From: Sulfitobacter sp. F26204
Lineage (GTDB): Bacteria > Pseudomonadota > Alphaproteobacteria > Rhodobacterales > Rhodobacteraceae
Direction: 5' to 3'
Length of the DNA stretch: 64,000 bases
Assembly (NCBI RefSeq): GCF_026410305.1
Contig: NZ_JAPMLQ010000008.1
Coordinates: 62,001-126,000, forward strand
The notes under the pieces are model-generated. The model saw only the letters and a list, made by a program, of their open reading frames with translations, ran no database searches and was not told the DNA's origin. Both the position numbers and the translations under genes were made by a program. Positions 43,877 to 53,597 of the stretch are shown in pieces. The first letter of the stretch is position 1, and every line of letters begins with the position of its first letter.

Positions 43877-44253
43877 TGTCGATCAGGAATGCGGGGCAGG
43901 GCGCCTGCTGTCATTGAAAGAAGGTAGCGCGTGTACAAGTCCAGTTCATACAAACCCGATGACGGACATTGTGGTGCATGTCTCGAAAATGTCGCAAAAA
44001 ACGATGTTTTGAAGTTTGTCTGGACTGGCTGCACCAAAGGTGTCCTGAAGATTGAATCCGCGCTTGGGCTAAAGAGGAGGCAGGCAAAGAGCCCGTAAAA
44101 CCCTCTGTGATCAAGGCCCCAACAACGCGCAGGCATTGGAACTGTGGACAAAACTATTTAGTAAAACGAATACAATGTCTATTTGGGTAGCATGAACAGC
44201 GCATTGAGTTCGCCATCAAACATCGCCTGTCTTGCGCTTGTAGCAAAATCAAT
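43877..44253. other. Intergenic region hemC-epimerase
   Basis: In these 377 bases I see no gene with family support. Short frames on both strands are unsupported. The segment near 44140-44180 is AT-rich and may hold the epimerase promoter. Confidence 0.45.
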
Positions 44254-45285
44254 TTGAATGAACTGGACCCCATCGTGAGAAAAGTCTTCATCACCGGTAC
44301 CGCTGGCTTCATCGGTTTCCACCTCGCACAACTCCTGCTCGTCGACGGCTTCCGGGTTCATGGCTTTGACGGCATGACGGACTACTACGATGTCAAACTG
44401 AAACAGCGCCGGCATCAGATGTTGTTGCAGAACCCGCATTTTTCAATGACCGAAGGGATGCTTGAGGATGACAGGCTGATCACGCAGGTCACTGATGATT
44501 TTGAACCTGATGTAATTGTCCACCTCGCCGGGCAGGCAGGTGTACGCTATTCACTGGAGAATCCGCGCGCATATCTTGATAGTAACCTTGTAGGCACTTT
44601 CAATGTGATGGAAGCCGCGCGACGCTTGAAGGTTGAGCATCTGCTGATGGCGTCGACATCTTCGGTTTATGGTGCAAACGAAGACATGCCGTTTGCAGAA
44701 ACAGACAAGGCCGATACTGCCCTCACTTTCTATGCCGCGACGAAGAAGGCGAATGAATCCATGGCGCATTCCTATGCGCATCTGTGGGATCTGCCGACAA
44801 CGATGTTCCGCTTCTTCACAGTCTACGGGCCTTACGGGCGCCCGGATTTGGCACTTTTCAAATTCGTTGACGCGATCCTCGATGGGCGGCCGATTGACAT
44901 CTACAACCACGGCGACATGTACCGAGATTTTACCTATGTGACTGATCTGGTGCGCGGCATCCGCCTGTTGATCGATACGCCCCCTGTTCGCCCTGACAAC
45001 CGCGAGGTGCCAGAAGGCGACAGCCTCTCCCCGGTGGCCCCCTACCGCATCGTGAACATAGGCAATTCTGACAAAGTGCGCCTGCTTGATTTCGTGGAAG
45101 CGATCGAGGAAGAACTGGGTCAAAAGGCCATCCGCAACTACATGCCGATGCAAATGGGCGATGTGCCTGCGACCTGGGCGAATGCGGAACTGCTAAAGAC
45201 CCTCACGGGGTATAAGCCACAGACAGATATCAAGGATGGTATTCGGCAGTTTGTAGCCTGGTTCCGCGACTATTACGCCAAGTAG
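44254..45285 (+). CDS. NAD-dependent sugar-nucleotide epimerase (UDP-glucuronate 4-epimerase-like)
   Basis: A protein of up to 343 residues of the extended short-chain dehydrogenase family. The Rossmann motif is [14 protein letters not shown]. The body shows [19 protein letters not shown], the catalytic Ser/Tyr/Lys in MASTSSVYG and [10 protein letters not shown], and [20 protein letters not shown], which is typical of UDP-glucuronate 4-epimerases. Such enzymes supply UDP-galacturonate or related sugars for surface polysaccharide. GTG at 44275 (VRKVFITG) is a good alternative start because homologues begin there; no strong ribosome-binding site decides between them. No glycan operon surrounds it. 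Confidence 0.9.
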   Translation: MNELDPIVRKVFITGTAGFIGFHLAQLLLVDGFRVHGFDGMTDYYDVKLKQRRHQMLLQNPHFSMTEGMLEDDRLITQVTDDFEPDVIVHLAGQAGVRYSLENPRAYLDSNLVGTFNVMEAARRLKVEHLLMASTSSVYGANEDMPFAETDKADTALTFYAATKKANESMAHSYAHLWDLPTTMFRFFTVYGPYGRPDLALFKFVDAILDGRPIDIYNHGDMYRDFTYVTDLVRGIRLLIDTPPVRPDNREVPEGDSLSPVAPYRIVNIGNSDKVRLLDFVEAIEEELGQKAIRNYMPMQMGDVPATWANAELLKTLTGYKPQTDIKDGIRQFVAWFRDYYAK

Positions 45286-45362
45286 GTTTGTCGAAAAGGT
45301 GCAAATTCCGGTAATGACCGCCTGGTTCATACGGGGGCGGGGGCCGTCATGATGATGCTTTG

Positions 45363-46088
45363 TTAGTCATTGTCGCTGAGGGTTGATCCGGCGCTTGAGC
45401 GCGAGGCATCTGATGCGGGAACGGTCGTGCGCATGGCGAGTGTATTCAGCGCTGCTATCGTCCCAGCAGTTGTGCGTGATTTAAGTGCCGTCTGGTTGTT
45501 GGCTTTTTGGACCTGCCCAGCTTTGACCGATAATGTGAGATCCAGTTGTTGAACTGTCAGGTGGCGTGCGGCAGCCTCCAGCCAGGTCTCGTCATGATTG
45601 ATGCAGATTGAACTGTCGGCCCATTTCAACGTAATTCCCAAAGCGTTTTTCCGCGCCAATACCGCCAGGAATGGTACGAGCAGAATGGGCATGCTGACGC
45701 GCCCTAGCTGGATTGTCGTATCCGGTCTGGGCCCTTCCGGCAGATCGGCGTAATCGCATATGGTGGCACCCAGAATGATCGGGCAAATGGCGTGATCCGC
45801 CGTGTTGCGCCAGCTTGTTGGCGTTATTGTGGGGCACAGGTCGCCCCAAACCTTGCCATCTGCACGTTCCAGATGGGCGTACAAACAGGAAGGTCCATCA
45901 ATGCAATGCGCAACAAGCCAAGCGCTTGCAAAGCCTGCTTCTTCGGCCATGCCCCAACTCATTCCGGCACCACGCGCAGCCTTCATGCAAAGCGAAGCCG
46001 TTTCGTTGCAAGACAATGGTGCGGGTTCGTCACCATGAAAGAACGGCGTTGAATCGCCACGTGTTTGATCTTCCGGGTTCGTGTTCAT
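45363..46088 (-). CDS. DUF3726-type protein of unknown function
   Basis: A 241-residue cytoplasmic protein. The segment LSCNETASLCMKAARGAGMSWGMAEEAGFASAWL is characteristic of the DUF3726 family, followed by ADHAICPIILGATICDYADLPEG. No catalytic motif can be named. The C-terminal 50 residues are rich in Ser, Thr and Ala. I started it at ATG 46088 (MNTNPEDQ), which overlaps the previous gene's stop as ATGA. The tight coupling to the 558-residue unknown protein suggests a two-protein complex or pathway. Confidence 0.7.
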   Translation of the reverse strand: MNTNPEDQTRGDSTPFFHGDEPAPLSCNETASLCMKAARGAGMSWGMAEEAGFASAWLVAHCIDGPSCLYAHLERADGKVWGDLCPTITPTSWRNTADHAICPIILGATICDYADLPEGPRPDTTIQLGRVSMPILLVPFLAVLARKNALGITLKWADSSICINHDETWLEAAARHLTVQQLDLTLSVKAGQVQKANNQTALKSRTTAGTIAALNTLAMRTTVPASDASRSSAGSTLSDND

Positions 46089-47761
46089 AACGTGCTCTCC
46101 GCATTGATGTCGCCGGGGAAAGGCGCGCCAGCGAATAGATTGATGCGGACCCAACGATCCGACCTTGGGTCAAACTGGCTGGCACCAAAGTAGGCCAGCT
46201 TGCAGCGTAGCAAATCAATCGGCAGCATATCCGCCGCGATCAAGTTATCGTGGACCTCGGCATAGGAGTGATTTTTCGTGATTTGAACCCGACGCACTGC
46301 ATAGCGATGTTCAGGATGCGCCAGCAGCAAAGCTGCCACGGGTTTGGTGTGGTCATAATCTTGCACAGTGGCATATAGCTCTGCGACAAGACGGGCGATA
46401 CACATGGGTTGTTCAAGCGAGGCACCCTCCTCGGTCGCGCGCTCGCCTAGACGGGGTTCCAGTTTTTCCTCTGAGACATACCAGAACCGTGCGGTATTCT
46501 CTGGCGTGGTAAAATCAATCTCAAGCGCCCAACCGTAGCTTTGTTCAAGGACGCTGCGCAGATCGGCCACAGACATTGCACCGTCGATCCGGAAACAAGC
46601 CGCTTCATCAGCGCCCATGTGATCGGCGAGATCATCGATCAATGGGCCATGTGGTTCCAGCATCAATGCCAAGAGCGCTTCCTGCCCTTCAAAGGTCAGG
46701 GTGCTTTCGCCCCATGACCACAATTCATTCCAAGGACGTGTTACAGCCCAGTCAAAGGTCTCAAGCTGGTCGGCGATCAAATCCAGATCGCGGCGTAAGT
46801 CCTGCAATTTCTTGACCTGAACCGGATGTTCTGAACGCCAAGCGACTGCATTTTGCATCGCAGACGCATGCACATCGTTCAAAGCCAAGACCGCATCGGG
46901 TTCTGCGACGGTCTGAGCGCGCACACGTGCCAAAGCTTCTTCGCGCGCCAGCATCCAGTTGTTCAGCAAGACGGGATGGCGGACGATGAAAGGTGCCATA
47001 CCAAGTCCGGTGGAATTCCCAACCCCAAGGCTACGACGGGTGTCACGGTCAAGCTTTACTGCACCTGCGCCTCCTTTTGCGGCGGCCATATGTTCGACAA
47101 TATCAACCGTAAATGCGCGGATCAGCCAGACCGTGAGCATTTCAACCTGAAACGGGGCTGAGAGTTCGGGCCGCTGTGCGATGTCTTCTCTGTCGGATGC
47201 ACCGAACTTGCCAGAGCCGTAAACGGCTGTCGTGCGCATCAAATATCCGACGGCATTCATTTCGCTCGCGTCCGGTTGTCGACCTTCTGACAGGGCATCC
47301 ACCACATGTTTGAACAAGCGGACTGATCGGTTGGCGCGGGCCAAAGTCAATTCTTTGGGGCTGATCCGTCCCGCCTCTTGGAAGGGAACATTTTTTGCGA
47401 GACGTGCAATGTCATCAGGCGTCGGTTCGCCATCGAACAATGTGAATGTCGCGTCCCAAGCGGTTGCAATGACACGATCTGACCGCATTTCATCAGGAAG
47501 ATCATGGGCAAAAGCGACAAGGCTGTAAATCCGTTCATCACTTCTGACGCGGTATACACCGTGGCCGACACCCTTGGCATCTACATTCCAAACCGGGCGG
47601 TCAATCTGCCAATCTGACGATTTTAGCCGTCTTAATAGGATTCGCAGGAATGACAGTCGGGTGGGGTGGCTACTGCCCATTCGCTCAAGTCGCATGACTT
47701 CTGATGCCGGGCGCATAAAGCGGCGCACTTCTGCGGTCTTGTTCAGTTTGGAAACAGGCAT
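46085..47761 (-). CDS. Conserved protein of unknown function (558 aa)
   Basis: A 558-residue soluble protein with no signal peptide and no membrane segment. It is rich in charged residues; regions such as RSVRLFKHVVDALSEGR, YLMRTTAVYGSGKFG and GNSTGLGMAPFIVRHPVLL look conserved and structured, and the last contains a glycine-rich loop. I do not recognise the family. It is translated just before the DUF3726 protein, with an ATGA overlap. A role as partner of that protein is the only inference available. Confidence 0.75.
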   Translation of the reverse strand: MPVSKLNKTAEVRRFMRPASEVMRLERMGSSHPTRLSFLRILLRRLKSSDWQIDRPVWNVDAKGVGHGVYRVRSDERIYSLVAFAHDLPDEMRSDRVIATAWDATFTLFDGEPTPDDIARLAKNVPFQEAGRISPKELTLARANRSVRLFKHVVDALSEGRQPDASEMNAVGYLMRTTAVYGSGKFGASDREDIAQRPELSAPFQVEMLTVWLIRAFTVDIVEHMAAAKGGAGAVKLDRDTRRSLGVGNSTGLGMAPFIVRHPVLLNNWMLAREEALARVRAQTVAEPDAVLALNDVHASAMQNAVAWRSEHPVQVKKLQDLRRDLDLIADQLETFDWAVTRPWNELWSWGESTLTFEGQEALLALMLEPHGPLIDDLADHMGADEAACFRIDGAMSVADLRSVLEQSYGWALEIDFTTPENTARFWYVSEEKLEPRLGERATEEGASLEQPMCIARLVAELYATVQDYDHTKPVAALLLAHPEHRYAVRRVQITKNHSYAEVHDNLIAADMLPIDLLRCKLAYFGASQFDPRSDRWVRINLFAGAPFPGDINAESTL

Positions 47762-48091
47762 TGTAATCCCTTCTGAAAGTGCAATTCTACAAGCGGCGTG
47801 GTGTGCTCATTGCTTCACACGATTTATTGTAGGTGAGAACCACTTTTGTTGCGCGACCTAGCATCAACATAGTCCAAAATGCCTTCCAAGACGATGCGAC
47901 CGGGATTTGCGATACAGACCCGTGGTGCCCACGATACTGCACAGGAATTCACCCATACCCTCTGCTCCTAGTCGAGATCAGGATCAAACCCATCATACCG
48001 ATTGCCAGTTCCCGAACACAGACAAGGCTGTTGATCGTTCTCTGGTCGTGATGGTTGACAGCCTGTTCGTTAGGGGATGAGGTTCGGGGTG
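47762..48091. other. Intergenic region
   Basis: These 330 bases upstream of the unknown-protein operon contain its promoter and the 3' flank of the rhodanese gene. No RNA gene or repeat was found. Confidence 0.4.
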
Positions 48092-48682
48092 TTATTCGCC
48101 GCCAATCACGGTTAGGCCAAGCATTCTCCAGCTTTGCATACCGCCGCGATAGTAAAAAATGCGGTTTGCGGGGTAACCGGCCTTGATCATGTTTCGGATT
48201 GCTGTTGGCGATTGGCCACACCAAATGCCGTTACAGAATAATGCTACGGGCTTTGCATCTGCGCAGTCCCATCCATCGAAATCCGGCTCACATCCTAGCT
48301 GTCCAAGTTCGTCCAGGACATAAGTGTAGGGAATGTTAATTGAGCCAGGTATCGTGCCACCCTCGAACCAGTCACGCGTACGGCTGTCCAATACCAGGGC
48401 CTCTGCGTTCTGTAGCATCTCGATAAGTTCCAATTCGCCGATCGTGGTCACGCCGTCCGCAGGGCTGTGCGGTTGAATGCAAAAGTCGGGGCAGGGACGT
48501 GATGTCAGCGCCCATTCGCCTTCCAATTGATTTTTGGTATTCTGTATCCTGCTGATTTCCACCATCTTTTGATTTGATTTAATGGTGACCGACGGCATGT
48601 CCTTGGTGATGCCAACTTTGTTTTCCGCGATCGCCGCGTTTGCGAGCAGGGTCAGGACGATTGTCAGCGTTAGGGTTTTCAT
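48092..48682 (-). CDS. Exported rhodanese-domain protein
   Basis: A 196-residue protein. The signal peptide MKTLTLTIVLTLLANAAIAE is clear. A rhodanese domain follows (ALVLDSRTRDWFEGGTIPGSINIPY) with the active-site cysteine in ALFCNGIWCGQSPTAI and a C-terminal FYYRGGMQSWRMLGL. The active loop contains a second cysteine and differs from CRxGxR of thiosulfate sulfurtransferase. Rhodaneses carry persulfide sulfur on the cysteine. It probably acts in the periplasm. Whether it works with the sulfur module at 53.6-58.6 kb is not known. Confidence 0.88.
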   Translation of the reverse strand: MKTLTLTIVLTLLANAAIAENKVGITKDMPSVTIKSNQKMVEISRIQNTKNQLEGEWALTSRPCPDFCIQPHSPADGVTTIGELELIEMLQNAEALVLDSRTRDWFEGGTIPGSINIPYTYVLDELGQLGCEPDFDGWDCADAKPVALFCNGIWCGQSPTAIRNMIKAGYPANRIFYYRGGMQSWRMLGLTVIGGE

Positions 48683-48922
48683 AAGATGGTCCACCAGGTT
48701 TCAACCGTTGTTATGTAGCAAAGCTTAGGCCTTAAGGGGTGCTGCGTCACGACAATTTCCCGCTTTTGGTCGGCAAGACGGTCATGGACAAGATTTGGGT
48801 TGTCCTGAGCTATATCTCCGGTGCCAGCAGACGGCAGCGGCCGTGGGGTGTCGATTTGCTCTTTGCCTGTCTGCTTGAGCCTGCTTAGGCAGAACGTTAC
48901 AAATAATCAGGGGGAATACCGG

Positions 48923-49444
48923 TTGCCGAACTTTGGATCAGGAAAAATGCTGACATTTGTGTTGGTGACAGCTTGCGGTCTTGCCGCGTGCACGCGCCAA
49001 TTGCAATCAGACAGAACGTCAGCTTCCGCTTCTGATATCAATTGCATGGCGCGGGCGATGTATTTTGAATCGAACCGCTCCAGCCGCGATGGCATGATCG
49101 CGGTGGGCAGCGTCGTGATGAATCGTGTTCAATCTGAGGAATTCCCCAATACCGTATGCGCGGTTGTCAGCCAGAAGAACCAATTCGCGCCAGGTGTGAT
49201 GACCAAGTCGATGAGCGGGCAGGCTCAAGCATTGGCTGAGGCCTCAGCAACTGCCGTGCTGGCTGGAGAAAGACATGGGAATGTAGGACGCGCAAGATTT
49301 TTTCACGCCGCTTGGTATAACGCCAATTTTAACAATATTCACTATGTCCTGACGGCGGGTGGAAATGCCTTTTATGAAAAACGGCGACCTGAAAAGGTGA
49401 CTTCGCCGGTTCCGCTTCCACCGGTTGAGGGGATCACGGGCTAG
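48923..49444 (+). CDS. SleB-type cell wall hydrolase, probable lipoprotein
   Basis: A protein of about 173 residues with a Hydrolase_2 (SleB/CwlJ) domain: INCMARAMYFESNRSSRDGMIAVGSVVMNRV, with the catalytic glutamate in YFES, then FPNTVCAVVSQKNQFAPG. A short hydrophobic leader ends in a lipobox (GLAAC), so it is likely a lipoprotein. TTG at 48923 has GGGGG about nine bases upstream and adds a lysine to the n-region; ATG 48947 is the alternative. Such enzymes are lytic transglycosylase-like and are common outside spore formers in alphaproteobacteria. Confidence 0.82.
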   Translation: MPNFGSGKMLTFVLVTACGLAACTRQLQSDRTSASASDINCMARAMYFESNRSSRDGMIAVGSVVMNRVQSEEFPNTVCAVVSQKNQFAPGVMTKSMSGQAQALAEASATAVLAGERHGNVGRARFFHAAWYNANFNNIHYVLTAGGNAFYEKRRPEKVTSPVPLPPVEGITG

Positions 49445-49692
49445 CGGCGTCAGGAACCTGCGAAAAAGGTAACGAGGTTGCCGGTGATAGTACAACATCG
49501 ACCGTTACCCCAACACTTCACCGCAAATGTATCCGTCAGGAAAGGCAGAGCAATGCCGTTTACGTAGTTCCACTGTCCCTGCGCGGTTAAGCTTACCCAT
49601 GGGCAGTCAATTTAGCGACGCTTGTTTAATCGGCTTTCACAATCGCAGCAGATGCTCTAGGCAATGCTATCTTCGCACCTTTAGGAAAAATC

Positions 49693-50253
49693 ATGGCGCA
49701 AAAGGCCACCATCTACAAAGTTGAACTGTCAGTGTCGGACATGGATCGTCACTATTATGAGACCCATAAACTGACCGTTGCCAAACATCCGTCCGAGACA
49801 GATGAGCGGTTAATGATACGACTTCTCGCTTACGCGCTGAATGCTGATGAGCAATTGCAGATGACCAAGGGACTTTCTACGGATGACGAGCCAGACATCT
49901 GGCAGAAAAGCCTGAGTGACGAGCTGGAGTTGTGGGTGACTTTAGGGCTTCCGAGTGAAAAGGTTGTGCGTCAATCCTGTGGCAAAGCCCGCAAGGTGAT
50001 TGTTTATTGTTACGGTGGTAGGCCAGCCGAGGTGTGGTGGGAGAAGATCAAAAACAGCACAACCCGCTTTGATAACCTTCAGGTTGTCAACCTTTCAGAG
50101 AAGACCACCAGTGAACTGGGCAAACTGGTTGATCGCTCGATGAAGCTGCAGGTCAATATTCAAGACAGTGACGTGATGGTCAATGTTGATGATAGCATCG
50201 TTTACGTTTCCCCGGATCAATGGAGAAGTGCTGCGAAATTCGTAGACATGTGA
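49693..50253 (+). CDS. YaeQ-family protein
   Basis: A 186-residue protein starting MAQKATIYKVELSVSDMDRH, with HKLTVAKHPSETDERLMIRLLAYALNA, both diagnostic of YaeQ. The family has a PD-(D/E)XK nuclease-like fold with an uncertain role; EDEPD/DIWQ and KVIVYCYGG supply candidate acidic and lysine positions. It stands alone between non-coding gaps. Confidence 0.9.
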   Translation: MAQKATIYKVELSVSDMDRHYYETHKLTVAKHPSETDERLMIRLLAYALNADEQLQMTKGLSTDDEPDIWQKSLSDELELWVTLGLPSEKVVRQSCGKARKVIVYCYGGRPAEVWWEKIKNSTTRFDNLQVVNLSEKTTSELGKLVDRSMKLQVNIQDSDVMVNVDDSIVYVSPDQWRSAAKFVDM

Positions 50254-50443
50254 GCGCGACGTTATTTGGCGTCAACATCGGCAGGATTTGACGCCGTTAG
50301 GTCGCTGATCAGCAGGCTTCGGCTCAGTAAGCCCCTATCTTTCCACCTTTCTCCGGCAATTCCTGGAAAGGCTAGGGTTGCTCATGTCACCTTTTCAACG
50401 ATAGCCGTCCAACTTTTGCCGGACGGCTACAGAATACACTTTT

Positions 50444-51589
50444 TCAAGCTGCTTTTTGTCCACCGGGTGCCTTTGACGAAAAATAAGTGCTGATCTCGCG
50501 CCCCCTTCCTTTGGCGTAGTCTTGCGCCACCTCATTCCAATCGATCGACGCGGCCTGTGACCAATCAATGCCTCCATAATAAGCATGATCGGTCTGGTTG
50601 GTTGCGCCTGGTTTAACATCCAGTGAATAATCGACGACACGCTGTCCTTCGGTAAAATCATGAAGCCTCTGGTCCCAGCGTTCACCCATCAAGGTCAAGC
50701 CGAGCGTCAGTGCACGGGGATCGTATTCGGCTGTAAACAATGTTCCAAAACCCTGAGAATATCTGTCCTGCAACAAAGGGGGCTTGAGAAACTGGCGGTT
50801 CAGCTTGCGTGGTTTGATCTGCAATTGCTCCAGATGCGCGCGACGCTCGAACGTCCGCGTAAAGGCGGGACGGTCCGCGACGGTCTTGCCGCCTTGATGA
50901 TTGGTTGCCACGGCTGTGGGCATGACGGTTATGCCACCACCCGGTGATATTTCTACGCTTGCCGTATGGCCAGAAGCATCCGCAAGAACCAGATTGTAAG
51001 CCATGTGTGACGGTACGCGTTTTAAAGCTGACAAAGCCTCATCCACGGTATCACAGGTTTCCAGTACGTATCGTACAATCGTTGTCACGCCAAATCCTTG
51101 CCCGACTTCTGACCGGCCACCGTATGCCAGTGCGACACTGAGACCCGCATCATTAATGCCATCGGACAACCCCCACAAAAACTCGACCATTCCCATGACA
51201 GCACGGCCGCACCATTCGGTGCGTAAAAGAAGCCCTTCGTTCAATTCTGGCGACAGATCATAGTTGCGCACAAGCCGGACGTCTTTCTTGTTGGCGACAG
51301 CAGCGATAGAACAGCCACCCAGATAAAGGGGAGGGCACCATGTTGACAGGAACCGTGCCGCGCGGGGAGATCCGCCGGCGAGGGTGACCAAGCGATCATA
51401 AGTCGCGATCAACTCTGGCATGTAGCGGTCCAATGCTTCCCTGCAAGCGCTTTGAGAAGGTCCATGGTCCCCGCCGCGTGCGATAAACCACGCTTCATAA
51501 TCAGGCCATGATCTGTTCCAGCGCGCAGCCCATTTGGGGCCGGGAGTCGGTTCGGATATGGCGTCAAACGTCAATTTCATCGGTGTCAT
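50444..51589 (-). CDS. C45 family autoproteolytic acyltransferase/hydrolase
   Basis: A 381-residue Ntn-hydrolase of the penicillin acyltransferase (C45) family. The proenzyme cleavage site and new N-terminal nucleophile would be the cysteine in LGGCSIAAVANKKDVRLVR near residue 96. WGLSDGINDAGLSVALAYGG and ATNHQGG are conserved downstream. Maturation cuts the chain before that cysteine. Substrates in bacteria are mostly unknown, and amide or acyl-homoserine-lactone cleavage are possibilities. Start ATG 51589 follows the esterase stop by one base with AGGA upstream, so the two genes are coupled. Confidence 0.85.
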   Translation of the reverse strand: MTPMKLTFDAISEPTPGPKWAARWNRSWPDYEAWFIARGGDHGPSQSACREALDRYMPELIATYDRLVTLAGGSPRAARFLSTWCPPLYLGGCSIAAVANKKDVRLVRNYDLSPELNEGLLLRTEWCGRAVMGMVEFLWGLSDGINDAGLSVALAYGGRSEVGQGFGVTTIVRYVLETCDTVDEALSALKRVPSHMAYNLVLADASGHTASVEISPGGGITVMPTAVATNHQGGKTVADRPAFTRTFERRAHLEQLQIKPRKLNRQFLKPPLLQDRYSQGFGTLFTAEYDPRALTLGLTLMGERWDQRLHDFTEGQRVVDYSLDVKPGATNQTDHAYYGGIDWSQAASIDWNEVAQDYAKGRGREISTYFSSKAPGGQKAA

Positions 51590-51590
51590 T

Positions 51591-52673
51591 TCAAAGGTCC
51601 TTGTCGGTTGTGTCAAAGAAAAAGCGGATCATTTCTGCGCTGGCGTCGGGTCCTTGGGTATCTGTGTAGGTGCCGGCTGCTTGCCCGCCAGACCAGGCAT
51701 GGCCTTGCCCTTCAATCACCCAGTTTTCAACGATGGGTTTGCCTTGAAGGTCACTGAAAACAATGCGTGTAAATCGGCGACCTGCACTGTCACCATTGGT
51801 CATTGTCTCGATGCTTTGGCGCGCATTTGAATCCATCGCCCGCCGGGCAATCGCCGCCCCGTTTGAGGGATGCACCGTGGTATCCGCCGTTCCGTGAAAG
51901 ACGATTGTACGGGGTGTACCCGACGTTCCAGGCTGAGTGTCTGGATCTAAAGAGTTGCCCGCCATGGCGGCAAATGCAGATGGCACATCTTTTGCTGCGC
52001 CTCTGGGCAATCCGGAATGTGCGCCGACTGCTGCAAAGACATCGTCGTAAGTTTCACCCAGAATGACGGCCATCGCGGCACCTGCGGATAGGCCTGCAAC
52101 GAATGTTTGGTCCCGCCCAATACCGTGCGCATTGGTAACCTTCGATGCGATTCCAGCAAGGATTGCGGGTTCACCTTTGCCGCGGCGCTGATCGCCCTTG
52201 CTGAACCAATTCCAGCAGGATTGGGCATTGTTGCCCCGTGATTGCGCCGGGTAGACCACGAGGAACCGATGCTTTTCGGCCAGTAAATTCATTCCGGTGC
52301 CTGTTGCAAAATCTTCGGGCGTTTGTGTGCAACCATGCAGCATCATGACGACGCCCGTTATACCTTTGGAGGCTGAGGCGGGGATGTAGGTTCGATACGC
52401 GCGGCCACCCGCAGGGCAGGTAAAGCTGTCCTGCTTGAATTGCGCACCCTTTGGTATCGCCATGTCAAATGCACTGGCTGTTCCGATAGGATCGGTCAAC
52501 TTACCCAGCATGCCGTTGAGTGATGGCGGAACGGGTATTTTCTGTGCGCCGGCCGGCCCAGATTGTGGAACGAGCCCGTGCTGGGCAAGTGTGCGGTGAA
52601 CAAGATCGTTGGCAGCCGATAGCCGTGCGCCATCGATCGCCGGGCGCATTGCGCCGACATTGAAAGGTTTCAT
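51591..52673 (-). CDS. PHB-depolymerase-type esterase (alpha/beta hydrolase)
   Basis: A 360-residue hydrolase of the esterase_PHB family. VVMMLHGCTQTPEDFATGTGMN is the oxyanion-hole region, FVAGLSAGAAMAVILGETY holds the lipase-box serine (GLSAG), TIVFHGTADTTVHPSNG contains the acidic residue and WVIEGQGHAWSGG the histidine. No signal peptide is visible, so an intracellular or non-classically located esterase is likelier than a secreted depolymerase. Upstream is the ribbon-helix-helix gene, 29 bases away; downstream the C45 enzyme is coupled. Confidence 0.88.
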   Translation of the reverse strand: MKPFNVGAMRPAIDGARLSAANDLVHRTLAQHGLVPQSGPAGAQKIPVPPSLNGMLGKLTDPIGTASAFDMAIPKGAQFKQDSFTCPAGGRAYRTYIPASASKGITGVVMMLHGCTQTPEDFATGTGMNLLAEKHRFLVVYPAQSRGNNAQSCWNWFSKGDQRRGKGEPAILAGIASKVTNAHGIGRDQTFVAGLSAGAAMAVILGETYDDVFAAVGAHSGLPRGAAKDVPSAFAAMAGNSLDPDTQPGTSGTPRTIVFHGTADTTVHPSNGAAIARRAMDSNARQSIETMTNGDSAGRRFTRIVFSDLQGKPIVENWVIEGQGHAWSGGQAAGTYTDTQGPDASAEMIRFFFDTTDKDL

Positions 52674-52702
52674 CTGGTTTTCCTATTTAAATTGCACGCA
52701 TT

Positions 52703-53119
52703 CTATTTGATGCGGTCGGCAAGTGCCTTTTTAAGGTCTGCGCTGGCTTGCAAAGCCCCCAGCACAGTGATGGAGGCGATGGTTTGAAGCGCCAGTTCAG
52801 GTGTGATGTCGGGATCAAACCGGGCAAGTCCGACAACTTTGATGTGCAAGGCCTCGCCCGCGTCGCGCGCTGCCTCAAGATCAGCGACAGAAAAATCGCG
52901 AAGCCCCAGTTCCATTGTATAGCGTTCCAGCGATTTGCTGACGATGTCTCCGTGAGTGTCAAGCTGGTTGCGGATTGCAGTTCGGATCAGATCGCTTCGG
53001 TTTGAGTAGAACCCTTCTTGCACCAGCAGGTCGATACGGCCCAGATCAACAAAGCCAAGATTGATCGTTATCTTCTCATTCTCAGGTTGCTTGTCGCGAA
53101 GCTGTCTTACGTTCGTCAT
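52703..53119 (-). CDS. Ribbon-helix-helix (CopG-like) transcription factor
   Basis: A 138-residue protein. KITINLGFVDLGRIDLLVQEGFYSNRSDLIRTAIRNQL is a classic ribbon-helix-helix, with strand, helix A and helix B. The rest is a helical domain with DFSVADLEAARDAG. The start at 53119 (MTNVRQL) was chosen because residues before it lack family character. It precedes the esterase and C45 genes and may regulate them. Confidence 0.82.
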   Translation of the reverse strand: MTNVRQLRDKQPENEKITINLGFVDLGRIDLLVQEGFYSNRSDLIRTAIRNQLDTHGDIVSKSLERYTMELGLRDFSVADLEAARDAGEALHIKVVGLARFDPDITPELALQTIASITVLGALQASADLKKALADRIK

Positions 53120-53340
53120 TGTAAACTCCATCTGTATGGATGGTATATGGATGATAGACACGGGACTGCAAGGCCCTAAAATGAAATTTGACCAGGGTTG
53201 GCGAATTCTTGGCCGCCTGAACCAATTCTGTAGCTGCTAAATGACAAGATCAGCCAACTTGTAAAAAGCGTGTTCTGGCAATAGACCTTTTTGGATTGGG
53301 GCAGGCTGCAACACTCAACAGACGCGCGCCATGTGCATGC

Positions 53341-53460
53341 TCACCACATCTTGCCGTGCTCAAGGTCCTCATTCGGAATATGGTTGATGATGTTGTCAAG
53401 GTTCATGGGCTTGGGCAGTACAACATCGTGAAGCTTGTGCATGAACTTGGTCCTGCTTGA
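53341..53460 (-). pseudogene. Possible 3' fragment of a response-regulator gene
   Basis: Read on the minus strand, the frame ending at TGA 53341-53343 gives FMHKLHDVVLPKPMNLDNII, then NHIPNEDLEHGKMW. VLPKPMNLDNIINHI looks like the end of a CheY receiver domain (conserved Lys-Pro then helix 5). No complete gene precedes it. It may be a remnant; the call is tentative. Confidence 0.3.
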
Positions 53461-53597
53461 GATTTGGACAGGCTGCGTGGATGTGGTGGTGGATTTTTAG
53501 TGGGCGTATGGAAATTCTCGACAATCTGGGACTTGCGGATATTGCGTCCTGCGCGCGTGAATTGCGGGCAAGGCATGCGCCGAATGAGGAGGGTATC

